Source: a virus
Direction: 5' to 3' (one strand)
Length of the DNA stretch: 64,000 bases
IMG/VR virus record: IMGVR_UViG_3300034375_007061
Location: 1-64,000 of that record
In this document: positions 31,368 to 38,825 of the stretch, piece after piece
How positions within the stretch are numbered: position 1 is the first letter of the stretch
Layout: every line of letters begins with the position of its first letter
Position numbers and translations under genes: made by a program
Notes under the pieces: generated by a model
Seen by the model: only the letters and a program-made list of their open reading frames with translations
What the model was told of the DNA's origin: nothing
Database searches by the model: none

Positions 31368-32005
31368 TACGTGATTGCAAATCTAGAAAATTTAGTTATC
31401 AAAGTTTAGAATACAACTTTAGATATGGGCAACCAGATGAAAAGTTTTTTCAACAAGTTTTGTTTGATCGTAGAGTAGAATTTTGGAAAAATATTTTTGT
31501 TCAAGAATTAGATATACAACACGCTATACATTACAATATTTTCCAATCAAGTTTAGATACATTTTGTATTTTTGTAGCAGCAAAAGAACTAGGTCTTGAT
31601 TTTGATAAATCTGGCTTTGACTTTAATGTATTTGTTTATACAAAATTTGCTAACAAAAAAATAAAACACGATCCTGATATTAGTGCTATTTCTAATAATA
31701 TAGTTGTACCAAACATAAAACTAAAAGGAACCGTGATGCACACGAACTACGGTTTAAATAATGATATGTTCATGCAATATTTGTTTCCTACAATGTGTAA
31801 TGATAAAGTTGAAAAACATAGTTGCTTAGGATATACAGATAGAGAAATTGGCATTCCAAAACTTGCAAGGATATGTAAGTATCTTACACCTAACCATATT
31901 TGCTTTCCTAATAAAAATGATGCAACTTACTTTAAAAATTTGTTAGAAACAGAAAATCCTATAAGAATATATTTTATGGTTGACAATAAATTAGAAATTT
32001 GTTAA
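31364..32005 (+). CDS. Hypothetical protein, 213 aa
   Basis: No family is recognised. The protein is rich in Phe, Tyr, Asn and Lys with a mixed alpha/beta pattern (QHAIHYNIFQSSLDTFCIFVAAKELGLDF; TPNHICFPNKNDATYFKNLLE). It is the last gene of the overlapping operon that starts at 20772, so its role is probably tied to that pathway. Confidence 0.55.
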   Translation: MIRDCKSRKFSYQSLEYNFRYGQPDEKFFQQVLFDRRVEFWKNIFVQELDIQHAIHYNIFQSSLDTFCIFVAAKELGLDFDKSGFDFNVFVYTKFANKKIKHDPDISAISNNIVVPNIKLKGTVMHTNYGLNNDMFMQYLFPTMCNDKVEKHSCLGYTDREIGIPKLARICKYLTPNHICFPNKNDATYFKNLLETENPIRIYFMVDNKLEIC

Positions 32006-32008
32006 GTT
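31980..32008 (+). promoter_or_regulatory. Possible sigma70 promoter for the metallophosphoesterase gene
   Basis: Perfect TTGACA (31980-31985), 17 bp spacer, weak -10 TAAGTT (32003-32008). It straddles the end of the operon and is followed by AGGAGG and ATG 32027. Confidence 0.45.
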
Positions 32009-32026
32009 ACTTCATAGGAGGAAATA

Positions 32027-32560
32027 ATGGGCATAAACAATATATGGGTCATAAGTGACACACACTTTAACCACAAAGCTATTCTAACATTTAAAGATTA
32101 TGCTGGCAAACCTCCTAGGGGTGGGTTTGATAATGTAGATCAAATGAACGAGTGCATGATGGATAATTGGGCTGCGGTTGTAAAGCCTAATGATACAATA
32201 TATCATTTAGGTGATGTATTGTTTGGTCAAAACAAACCTGGTTGGTTGGAAGATAATTTTACCAAATTGCCAGGTAAGAAAAAACTCATACTAGGCAACC
32301 ACGACAATCCAAAGTTTCTAGCACCATTCTTTAAAGAGATAATGCTGTGGAAGGATATGAGTGATATAGGTTTGTTGTTAAGTCACACACCCCAACACGC
32401 AAGTACACTTGCAGAGTCACATAGATTTGGTACTAATCCTGTATTAAATGTTCACGGACACATACACAGCAATCCTTCACCTGAAGGACCATACAAATGT
32501 GTGTGCGTTGAGCAAACAGATTATAAACCTGTAAATGTAGAGGATCTGTTAAATGCTTGA
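32027..32560 (+). CDS. Calcineurin-like metallophosphoesterase
   Basis: This 177-residue protein has all the metal-site motifs in order: ISDTHFNH (Asp, His), HLGDVLF (Asp), LGNHDN (Asn, His), LLSHTP (His) and HGHIHSNP (His-x-His). This is the compact phage form of the family, close to YfcE-like and other small phosphodiesterases. The substrate (nucleotide, RNA end or phospho-protein) cannot be told. AGGAGG lies 5 bases before the ATG. It overlaps the next gene by 8 bp. Confidence 0.9.
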   Translation: MGINNIWVISDTHFNHKAILTFKDYAGKPPRGGFDNVDQMNECMMDNWAAVVKPNDTIYHLGDVLFGQNKPGWLEDNFTKLPGKKKLILGNHDNPKFLAPFFKEIMLWKDMSDIGLLLSHTPQHASTLAESHRFGTNPVLNVHGHIHSNPSPEGPYKCVCVEQTDYKPVNVEDLLNA

Positions 32561-32867
32561 TGATCACGCAGCAAAGATATTTGCAAAAAATATCAATATG
32601 ATGGTGCCATGGTATCTCATGGCATCATACGCTTACTACAAACAAGACGATGCTATCTTCTCAGATGGCTTCTTTGACGAAATGGGCAAAACAATGTTGG
32701 CCTGTTGGAATGACATTGAACACTTCCACAAAGAACACATAACCGTAGGCGACTTAGAAGCAGGCACTTTCCTAGGAGAGTATCCAAGTCGTGTAGAAGG
32801 TGGATTAGCAGAAGTGCGCAAAAAGTTTTTTACTAAAACAGGTAAGGTAAGGAAAAATGTCTCGTAA
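32553..32867 (+). CDS. Hypothetical protein, 104 aa
   Basis: A mostly helical protein (HAAKIFAKNINMMVPWYLMASYAYYKQDD; FDEMGKTMLACWNDIEHFHKEHIT) resembling short proteins common in T4-like marine phages. No function is known. It overlaps the metallophosphoesterase gene by 8 bp and the following mini-gene by 11 bp. Confidence 0.55.
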   Translation: MLDDHAAKIFAKNINMMVPWYLMASYAYYKQDDAIFSDGFFDEMGKTMLACWNDIEHFHKEHITVGDLEAGTFLGEYPSRVEGGLAEVRKKFFTKTGKVRKNVS

Positions 32868-32937
32868 AGATGACTATGATTGCAACCTCCGTCTCAAACA
32901 CGCTCTCGAAATAGTTCTTGACTATTACGGGGATTGA
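32857..32937 (+). CDS. Possible 26-residue mini-protein
   Basis: ATG 32857, with AAGGTAAGGAAAA upstream, opens a 26-codon frame ending at TGA 32935-32937 (MSRKDDYDCNLRLKHALEIV). It overlaps the previous gene by 11 bp and fills an otherwise empty gap. Real expression is uncertain. Confidence 0.35.
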   Translation: MSRKDDYDCNLRLKHALEIVLDYYGD

Positions 32938-32969
32938 CTATATAGTAAGACATAACAAAGGAGAATGTA

Positions 32970-33164
32970 ATGTCTAAGTATGGTCCGCGAGTTTATGCTA
33001 GTGAAATAGTAAATACAAAAAAGCATTGGGCAGTTGGCACCGTTTGGACTGCTGAAGGCAGCAAAGGCATATACCACATTGAAATGAAGGACAATGGTTT
33101 TACTTGTGATTGTCCAGCGTTTAAAAAGTGTAAACACATCAAAGCAGTTGAGGAGGCATTCTAA
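32970..33164 (+). CDS. SWIM zinc-finger protein, 64 aa
   Basis: This small protein ends with the SWIM motif CDCPAFKKCKHIKAV (CxCx6CxH), which binds zinc and often nucleic acid or protein. The N-terminal part forms strands (AVGTVWTAEGSKGIYHIEM). AAGGAG precedes the ATG. Its last base is the first base of the next gene's ATG. Possible role in DNA binding with the downstream Lys-rich protein. Confidence 0.75.
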   Translation: MSKYGPRVYASEIVNTKKHWAVGTVWTAEGSKGIYHIEMKDNGFTCDCPAFKKCKHIKAVEEAF

Positions 33165-34369
33165 TGGCAAGGGCAAGTAAAGTAGCAGCAAAACCCAAAA
33201 AGAAAACGGCAAGAGCAGTTCGTCGTGGCGCTAATATGATGCCTCTTATGCCTATGAAAGACATCACTTGGCACAAAGCTCAGTACTATACACACTATGA
33301 AGTAGAATCAAAGGAGTGGTTAACCGTTGTTAAAAACTATATTAAAAAACACTATGATAAAAAGATGGTTACTGCAATCAACAAGTTACCGGATTGGAAG
33401 ATTGGTGGGAAGAGCCATTGGGCGACTGCGGCATTTTTAATTGACAATGATAAAGCAGACATTGTTCCAGAAGGACACAGCAAAGGACTAGATAGATGGA
33501 TCAAAGAACTTACTGAAGAAGGTGCTGCTGTTGTTGAAGAAAAGAAAGCAGAAGAAAAAACTAAAAAGAATGTGTATGTTCCTAGTATTCAAGAACGTAT
33601 CCGTGATCAAGCATATGATGCATGTGAAGCTATTGAAGAATGGCTAGATGGATTTATTACAGACAAGAAAAACTTTGATGCTAAAGGTTTTGACTTTGTT
33701 TCACACTTTGCCAAGTTTAAGGTAACACAAGCACATGCCCGCAAGATTAAAGCATTCTATACTAGCGAATATGAAGAAGCACGTCTTATTCAAAAACTTC
33801 CAACTCCTGGAGAAATCAATCGTTGCAAAGACGAGCGTGAAGCTGACATGCTACAGCAGCTAAGAGAAGGCTACAACCATCTAACCAAAGCAGATGCTAA
33901 AGCATACTTAGAAGCATTAGAGACGCTACACGGCGCTTGTGACGTTGTTATAGACGCTGCTAAAGCAAATCGTAAACCTAAAGCTAAAAAAGCACCAAGT
34001 AAAGAAAAACTGATTGCCAAAATTAAGTACATGGAGCGTGATGATAAACTACAACTTGTTAGCGTTAATCCTTTAGAACTATTGGAGGCTACAGAAGTAT
34101 GGGTTTATAATACCAAGACACGTAAACTTGGCAAGTATGTAGCAGATGAATATCAAAAAGTTATAGGAGTAAAAGGTGCAAGTTTGGTTGGATTTAACGA
34201 ACACAAAAGTATCCAAAAGACACTTCGTAAACCAGATGAAACACTAAAAGCATTTAAGAAAGCAGGCAAGGTTGCATTACGCAAGTTTATGGATGATATA
34301 AAAACTACAGACATTAAACTAAACGGACGTCTAAATTCTGATACTATTATTCTAAAATGTGTAAAATAA
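33164..34369 (+). CDS. Lys-rich hypothetical protein, 401 aa
   Basis: The N terminus is very basic (VAAKPKKKTARAVRRG), followed by helical regions (EAIEEWLDGFITDKKNFDAKGF; EADMLQQLREGYNHLTKADA), a second Lys cluster (KANRKPKAKKAPSKEK) and a C-terminal beta region (ATEVWVYNTKTRKLGKY). Similar proteins of unknown function occur in T4-like marine phages. DNA binding or a virion/scaffold role is plausible. It starts on the last base of the SWIM gene. Confidence 0.6.
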   Translation: MARASKVAAKPKKKTARAVRRGANMMPLMPMKDITWHKAQYYTHYEVESKEWLTVVKNYIKKHYDKKMVTAINKLPDWKIGGKSHWATAAFLIDNDKADIVPEGHSKGLDRWIKELTEEGAAVVEEKKAEEKTKKNVYVPSIQERIRDQAYDACEAIEEWLDGFITDKKNFDAKGFDFVSHFAKFKVTQAHARKIKAFYTSEYEEARLIQKLPTPGEINRCKDEREADMLQQLREGYNHLTKADAKAYLEALETLHGACDVVIDAAKANRKPKAKKAPSKEKLIAKIKYMERDDKLQLVSVNPLELLEATEVWVYNTKTRKLGKYVADEYQKVIGVKGASLVGFNEHKSIQKTLRKPDETLKAFKKAGKVALRKFMDDIKTTDIKLNGRLNSDTIILKCVK

Positions 34370-34376
34370 ATATAGT

Positions 34377-34682
34377 ATGACATTAGAGAAACTTGAACGA
34401 CAGGTGTTGTTGTGGAACAGAGCTGCCATACTAGCACCTATTTTTTTTACTGGCCTATTGATGGTAGCATACTTTTTCCAAGTATGTGATTTACAAACAT
34501 TATTCTTTATAGCCTGTGGGTTATATTTTGGTACAGCAGTGATTTGGTGGTGGTGGACTATGAAAAGTATACACCTATTGGTTAAAACACTTACCAGCAC
34601 AAGAGAAGGTGTAATAGAAGTAGCAGCAGAACTCAAAAGTATTCGAGAAGAACTACAGGTTGACAAGAACACTGCTAAGTAG
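34377..34682 (+). CDS. Two-TM membrane protein with C-terminal helix, 101 aa
   Basis: Two TMs (~16-34 AAILAPIFFTGLLMVAYFF; ~41-62 LFFIACGLYFGTAVIWWWW) and a long amphipathic C-terminal helix (LTSTREGVIEVAAELKSIREEL). It could be a holin-like or anchoring protein; no family is recognised. An AATAAATAT motif lies only 4 bases before its ATG. Confidence 0.55.
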   Translation: MTLEKLERQVLLWNRAAILAPIFFTGLLMVAYFFQVCDLQTLFFIACGLYFGTAVIWWWWTMKSIHLLVKTLTSTREGVIEVAAELKSIREELQVDKNTAK

Positions 34683-34688
34683 TATTAT
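34660..34688 (+). promoter_or_regulatory. Sigma70-type promoter upstream of the QueD-like gene
   Basis: TTGACA (34660-34665), 17 bp, TATTAT (34683-34688). The -35 overlaps the end of the previous gene; the start would be ~34695, upstream of a late promoter at 34719. Confidence 0.6.
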
Positions 34689-34718
34689 TAACTAAAGTGG
34701 ACTAGGTGTTCGACCCAC

Positions 34719-34727
34719 TATAAATAT
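34719..34727 (+). promoter_or_regulatory. Late promoter TATAAATAT
   Basis: An exact T4-type late core 32 bp before ATG 34759, with GAGGAG as Shine-Dalgarno. Flanking AGTGG...CCACT repeats could form a hairpin in the early transcript. Confidence 0.7.
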
Positions 34728-34758
34728 TCCGCACACTCCAGTAGCCGAGGAGTATAAT

Positions 34759-35208
34759 ATGAGTTACTATAGCACAAAAACATACGGGCACAACATTGGA
34801 TTGAGTGCCTGCTTTAGACAACCTAAAGCACATAGCCATTGTAGATTTTTACACGGATATAGTTTGCAATTTAGATTTACATTTGCAGCAGACGAACTAG
34901 ACGAAAAGAACTGGGTTGTAGATTTTGGTGGATTGAAACCACTTAAAGCATGGCTTGAAGATACATTTGATCATAAAGTTGTCCTAGACAGAGATGATCC
35001 AATGATGTATAAGTTTGCAGAACTGGAAAACGCAGGACTTGCTGAACTGACTATACTAGACGGTGTAGGTGTAGAGAAGTTTGCCTATCATGCTTGGAAA
35101 CAAGCAAACGAACTTGTACAAGAAATGACAAACGGACGTTGTCGTTGTGTAGAAGTAGAATGTGCTGAGCACGGAGCAAATAGTGCAATCTACAAAGCAA
35201 TGGACTGA
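34759..35208 (+). CDS. QueD/6-pyruvoyl-tetrahydropterin synthase-like protein, variant zinc site
   Basis: This 149-residue protein fits the QueD/PTPS fold: SHCRFLHGYSL (catalytic Cys28; HGH motif reads His32-Gly-Tyr34), WVVDFGGLKPLKAWLEDTFDHKVVL, and a C-terminal Glu (VEVECAEHG). In classical QueD three His bind zinc; here one is Tyr34 and the first is Cys18 (LSACFRQ). It may be a distinct subfamily with another metal site. The normal reaction makes 6-carboxy-tetrahydropterin, an early step to queuosine and 7-deazaguanine DNA bases. A QueC-like gene is present at 56456. Confidence 0.8.
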   Translation: MSYYSTKTYGHNIGLSACFRQPKAHSHCRFLHGYSLQFRFTFAADELDEKNWVVDFGGLKPLKAWLEDTFDHKVVLDRDDPMMYKFAELENAGLAELTILDGVGVEKFAYHAWKQANELVQEMTNGRCRCVEVECAEHGANSAIYKAMD

Positions 35209-35965
35209 AACTAAAGCAGAAAGAAAAGCTAGGAAGGCCCGTGAAAAAACGGGTCTTTCTAGTGATAAAAAATATGTAGTTTGTTTAAAATGGGGACAAA
35301 AATATAGTGCAGAATATGTAAACAAATTGTATGATATGGTTGATCGTAATATAACCATAGATTATGAATTTGTTTGCTTTACAGAAGATACAAATGGTAT
35401 AAACAAAAATATCGAAGTTAAACCTTTGCCTAATATTCCTGCAACAGGTTGGTGGTACAAACCATATTTTGTAGGTGCTGATGTTCCTTTAAAAGGTACA
35501 ATGCTATTTTTAGATTTAGATGTTATTGTATTTAAAAACATAGACAAACTTTTTGAATATGATAATGATAAGTTCTGTATTATTAGAGATTTTAACAGGC
35601 ATTTACGTCCAACTTGGGATAGAATGAATAGTAGCGTTTTTAAAACTCCAGTTGGTTTAAATGATACACATTGGCAAAATTTTAAAAAAGGTGCAATGAA
35701 CGAAATGAAGAAAAATAGAGGTGATCAAGATTGGATGTTCAAACACATTAGAGGGCACAAGTTTTGGCCTGATGAATGGATAATGAGCTACAAATGGGAA
35801 ATGCGTGATCGTAGAGATTTACAACTTAACACAACAACTAGAAAACGTAATTTTGTTGTTGATGCACCGCCAAAAATTCATAATGATACGTGCATTGCAG
35901 TATTTCATGGTGAACCTAATCCTGCGGATGCAAATGATAGTTGGGTTAAACAACACTGGGGTTGA
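35162..35965 (+). CDS. Glycosyltransferase with DxD motif (GT8-like)
   Basis: I start at GTG 35162, the first start in the frame; it overlaps the QueD-like gene by 47 bp and lacks a good Shine-Dalgarno, so the true start is uncertain. The product (~267 residues) has a Rossmann-type start (KKYVVCLKWGQKYSAEYV), FVCFTED, and TMLFLDLDVIVFKNID with the metal-binding Asp-Leu-Asp. Then come GDQDWM and WPDEWIMSYK, typical of GT8-like transferases. A 9 bp hairpin lies within its first 100 bases (35234-35258). The acceptor is unknown. Confidence 0.75.
   Translation: MLSTEQIVQSTKQWTETKAERKARKAREKTGLSSDKKYVVCLKWGQKYSAEYVNKLYDMVDRNITIDYEFVCFTEDTNGINKNIEVKPLPNIPATGWWYKPYFVGADVPLKGTMLFLDLDVIVFKNIDKLFEYDNDKFCIIRDFNRHLRPTWDRMNSSVFKTPVGLNDTHWQNFKKGAMNEMKKNRGDQDWMFKHIRGHKFWPDEWIMSYKWEMRDRRDLQLNTTTRKRNFVVDAPPKIHNDTCIAVFHGEPNPADANDSWVKQHWG
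35234..35258 (+). terminator. Hairpin that could end the QueD-like transcript
   Basis: AAGGCCCGT and ACGGGTCTT form a 9 bp stem (one G-T pair) around a GAAAA loop, followed by the short TTTCT. It lies 26 bp after the QueD-like stop, inside the 5' part of the glycosyltransferase frame. A weak terminator or regulatory structure. Confidence 0.4.
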
Positions 35966-35990
35966 CAAAATGCATAATCTTTATTATAGT
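35962..35990 (+). promoter_or_regulatory. Sigma70-type promoter (TTGACA-17-TATAGT)
   Basis: TTGACA (35962-35967), 17 bp, TATAGT (35985-35990). The expected start, ~35997, coincides with the ATG at 35997, so transcription may be leaderless. The -35 contains the TGA stop of the glycosyltransferase gene. Confidence 0.6.
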
Positions 35991-35996
35991 ATTAGT

Positions 35997-36170
35997 ATGG
36001 TTAGAACTTATATGATGTATGCAGGTCTTACTTTTCTTGGCTACGAGTATGGCGAGACAGAAGACGCAGTGATTTTTAGAACGGTGGCTAAGTTTGGTCA
36101 TCCAAACAAATGGAATGAAGATGAATATACAGCAAAACTTATTCCACATCCACAAGAGGCAGTAGCATGA
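35997..36170 (+). CDS. Hypothetical small protein, 57 aa
   Basis: Starts at ATG 35997 (MVRTYMMYAGLTFLGYEYGE), at the predicted transcription start; ATGs at 36012 and 36015 are alternatives. The product has a hydrophobic start and a beta/turn C-terminal part. No family is recognised. It overlaps the UV-endonuclease gene by 4 bp. Confidence 0.5.
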   Translation: MVRTYMMYAGLTFLGYEYGETEDAVIFRTVAKFGHPNKWNEDEYTAKLIPHPQEAVA

Positions 36171-37201
36171 CTAAACGCATAGGCTTTGCTTGTAAGTATC
36201 TACATTACAATCAAAATCAACCTAAGAAACTATTAGAAGAATTGCAACGTCCACTTACAGAAAAGTGTACAACCGTTGCGTGGCTAAATAGACAAACAAA
36301 GGATGTTGCAGAAGAACGCTTGTGGGATATCATGGTTCATAATGCAGCAGCAGCAAAAAGGTTAGTAGAATATGTGGGAAGCCTTCCTCCAGAACTTCGT
36401 ATGGTCCGATTGGGTAGCAATCAGCTTCCTTGTGCTACCGAGTCTAGCTGGCGCTATTTTTGGAGCAAGCCTGATGTGGTGGCGTACTGCGAGAAACACT
36501 ACGCAGCAGTCGGTGAAGCAGCCAGACGCTTGGATGTTAGACTCTCAATGCACCCAGGACAATTTACGGTCCTTGCTTCAGATAACGATGAAATCGTCGA
36601 AAGGTCAATAGATGAGTTTGAATATCACGTCAACTTACTACGGTGGATGGGCTACGGCAAGAAGTTCCAAGACTTCAAGTGTAATGTCCACATCTCAGGC
36701 AGAAAAGGTCCAGCCGGTATCAAAGACGTCCTTAAACGTCTCTCGCCGGAAGCAAGAAACACTATTACAATCGAGAACGACGAAAACTCGTGGGGACTCG
36801 ACGCCAGCATTGAACTTGCAAACGATCTCGCTCTGGTGCTAGACATACATCACCACTGGGTGAAAACAGGAGAATACATTGAACCAAATGACGACCGTAT
36901 TGGAATTATTATTGATAGTTGGCGTGGTGAGCGTCCTGCTATGCACTATTCTTTATGCCGTGAGGATTACTTACAGGATGCTGACCCAAGTGTACTACCG
37001 AACATGGACACATTACTTGAATCCGGATATAAAAAACAAAAACTAAGAGCACACAGCGATTACTGCTGGAATACAGCAAGTAACGAATGGGCATTGTCAC
37101 ACTGGGAATGGGCAGACATTATGGTCGAAGCAAAGATGAAAAATCTAGCAAGTGCGCAACTTTATAGTATGACTGAAGAGTCAAAACGTATGGCTGCATA
37201 A
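36167..37201 (+). CDS. uvsE: UV-damage endonuclease (UvdE/UVSE family)
   Basis: This 344-residue TIM-barrel enzyme shows the family's markers: IGFACKYLHYN at the start, RLGSNQLPCA, RLSMHPGQFTVL, KCNVHISGRKG, ITIENDENSWGL and LALVLDIHHHW. These carry the His and Glu residues that bind the metals. It nicks DNA 5' of UV photoproducts, suiting a phage in sunlit water. The central ~490 bases (36370-36860) are visibly richer in G+C than the gene ends and the surroundings, suggesting a recombined or recently acquired segment. Confidence 0.9.
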   Translation: MTKRIGFACKYLHYNQNQPKKLLEELQRPLTEKCTTVAWLNRQTKDVAEERLWDIMVHNAAAAKRLVEYVGSLPPELRMVRLGSNQLPCATESSWRYFWSKPDVVAYCEKHYAAVGEAARRLDVRLSMHPGQFTVLASDNDEIVERSIDEFEYHVNLLRWMGYGKKFQDFKCNVHISGRKGPAGIKDVLKRLSPEARNTITIENDENSWGLDASIELANDLALVLDIHHHWVKTGEYIEPNDDRIGIIIDSWRGERPAMHYSLCREDYLQDADPSVLPNMDTLLESGYKKQKLRAHSDYCWNTASNEWALSHWEWADIMVEAKMKNLASAQLYSMTEESKRMAA

Positions 37202-37205
37202 ATAC
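37197..37205 (+). promoter_or_regulatory. Late-promoter-like CATAAATAC
   Basis: Overlaps the UV-endonuclease stop and lies 17 bp before ATG 37222, which has GGAGAAAA as Shine-Dalgarno. Confidence 0.5.
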
Positions 37206-37221
37206 TACATGGAGAAAACTA

Positions 37222-37512
37222 ATGAGTTATCTAAACAAAATGTATGCTGCAAAGTCGGCCCAGACCCAATCATCATCTAAAAATCCTAATAGAGTTTTAG
37301 GTGGTTTAAAGGGTGCTGGCGTGAATAGTTTCACTATGTTAGGCGAAGACGAAACAGAAAAACAGATTCCAACTTATGCTTATGTACAAGCATTGGAAGA
37401 AAAGCTCAAGAGACTAGAACAAACCGTACTTGAGCAAGACAAACACATTAGGAGATTGAGAAATGATCAAAGATTGGATCGAGAATCGTTTAAAACAACG
37501 TTCAACCGTTGA
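37222..37512 (+). CDS. Hypothetical protein with C-terminal coiled coil, 96 aa
   Basis: The N-terminal part is Ser/Gly-rich (YAAKSAQTQSSSKNPNRVLGGLKGAGVNSF); the C-terminal part is a long heptad helix (AYVQALEEKLKRLEQTVLEQDKHIRRLRN). It follows a late-promoter-like element and overlaps the next small gene by 50 bp. A virion or assembly role is possible. Confidence 0.5.
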   Translation: MSYLNKMYAAKSAQTQSSSKNPNRVLGGLKGAGVNSFTMLGEDETEKQIPTYAYVQALEEKLKRLEQTVLEQDKHIRRLRNDQRLDRESFKTTFNR

Positions 37513-37627
37513 TGGAATACTTATGGTTGCAGCAGGTGCAGCAATCATTGTTTTTTCACCATTAACTAAATTAATTGCATATGGCGCAATTGCATATGGA
37601 GCATATACAATTTGGCGTCAGAGCTAG
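37463..37627 (+). CDS. Small membrane protein, 54 aa
   Basis: ATG 37463 is preceded by GGAGATTGAG. The product starts MIKDWIENRLKQRSTVDG and has a long hydrophobic stretch (GILMVAAGAAIIVFSPLTKLIAYGAIAYGAY). Similar one- or two-TM proteins of this size and start (IKDWxENRL) are common in T4-like marine phages. Function unknown. It overlaps the gene before by 50 bp and the one after by 16 bp. Confidence 0.6.
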   Translation: MIKDWIENRLKQRSTVDGILMVAAGAAIIVFSPLTKLIAYGAIAYGAYTIWRQS

Positions 37628-38229
37628 ACAAATTAATATATGATTCTAAAATAAATCATGACAAAAAATTAATACATATTTTTACACCAAAGTGTGGCGG
37701 TTCGTCCGTCACACAATGGTTGTATGATTTAGATCCTAAATCAACTTGGTCTAAATTTCCACAGCTTGCTAAATCTATACCACCTGGTTATACATCTTTC
37801 GCAACAATACGGTCTCCAATACCTTGGGTTGTAAGTGGATACAGAATGTTTAAATCAAGATATAACTTACCTTTTGATTTTGAAACTCATTGCGAAATGA
37901 TCATAAATCCGTTGCCATTAATAAGGAATGAATATAAAAATAGAAAACAGGATCCTGAAAATGCTGTTCCGTGGGGAAGTTATTGGTGGCACTGCGGAAT
38001 AACTCCTGATACACATTTATTACCATCTACATATACGTTTAAACTAGAAAAGATAAGCTCTTTACAAAACTGGATGCGTAGATTTTATTCAAATGCATTA
38101 GATGTTCCTTTTGTACACACAAACAAATCTGAAAAAATACCAGTGCAAATGACTAGGACTACTCAGGAACTTATCAAAAGAAAAATGCATTATTATGCTG
38201 ATAGATTTGACTATGGCTGGAACACATGA
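37612..38229 (+). CDS. Sulfotransferase-family protein, TTG start
   Basis: TTG 37612 has GGAG 10 bases upstream. The 205-residue product has HIFTPKCGGSSVTQWL, the 5'-phosphosulfate-binding loop (PKxGGSS/T), and TIRSPIPWVVSGYRMF, the 3'-phosphate-binding R...S motif of PAPS-dependent sulfotransferases. It would transfer sulfate from PAPS to a sugar or protein acceptor. The APS kinase at 60865 could supply PAPS. It overlaps the SGNH-like gene by 4 bp. Confidence 0.75.
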   Translation: MASELDKLIYDSKINHDKKLIHIFTPKCGGSSVTQWLYDLDPKSTWSKFPQLAKSIPPGYTSFATIRSPIPWVVSGYRMFKSRYNLPFDFETHCEMIINPLPLIRNEYKNRKQDPENAVPWGSYWWHCGITPDTHLLPSTYTFKLEKISSLQNWMRRFYSNALDVPFVHTNKSEKIPVQMTRTTQELIKRKMHYYADRFDYGWNT

Positions 38230-38825
38230 AAATAGCAACCTTTGGGTGTAGTTATACAAACTACATATATCCTACTTATGCAGATATTCTAGCACAAGAA
38301 CACGAAGTAAAAAACTTTGGATGGAGTGGTAGTGGCAATGACAAAATTTGGTATCTGCTACACAAAAAAATTGATGAAATAAAAGATCATTTTGTAATTG
38401 TACAATGGAGTTCGTGCAATAGATTTGATTATCTTAAAGGTGCTAAATGGCTAGGCGGTGATGGTAGCATTTTTTTTGACAAAACACATTGGCCTTTAGT
38501 AAAAGATTTTTTTAATGAATCCTACGAATTAGGTAAACTACACAATTATTTAAGAAGCACACGAGCACTATTTCCAAATTCTTTGCAAATGTCAATGAAT
38601 AAAATACAATCAAAATATATAGATGTAAATGATTTATTCGGTACATATAAAGGAACATACAAGTTTAAAGGTGATATAGACTGGCATCCTAATTTATTAC
38701 AACATTTAAAAATTGCCAAAAGTATTGCTCCAGTATCATATGATACAGAGTTAAAAGTGAAAAACTTGCATAATAAGCTGCAAGATGAAGGTTTACACAA
38801 TGACAATACTATTACAATTTGCTAA
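38226..38825 (+). CDS. SGNH-hydrolase-like protein
   Basis: This 199-residue protein has FGCSYTNY (possible nucleophile Ser9), WSGSGNDKIW (Gly/Asn block), FVIVQWSSCNRFD and a C-terminal DWHPNLLQH (Asp-x-His). It belongs with the proteins at 30034 and 30642 and has the most complete catalytic set. It is linked to the sulfotransferase gene by a 4 bp overlap, suggesting a shared glycan or lipid substrate. Confidence 0.65.
   Translation: MKIATFGCSYTNYIYPTYADILAQEHEVKNFGWSGSGNDKIWYLLHKKIDEIKDHFVIVQWSSCNRFDYLKGAKWLGGDGSIFFDKTHWPLVKDFFNESYELGKLHNYLRSTRALFPNSLQMSMNKIQSKYIDVNDLFGTYKGTYKFKGDIDWHPNLLQHLKIAKSIAPVSYDTELKVKNLHNKLQDEGLHNDNTITIC

Noticed and set aside
34365-34373. AATAAATAT as a late promoter for the 34377 gene
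   Set aside because: It is only 4 bases before the ATG and overlaps the previous stop; likely a chance AT-rich match.
36372-36842. Two long plus-strand frames (36372-36611 and 36612-36842) inside the UV-endonuclease gene
   Set aside because: They lie entirely within a well-supported gene and look like by-products of the local rise in G+C; no Shine-Dalgarno or recognisable protein.
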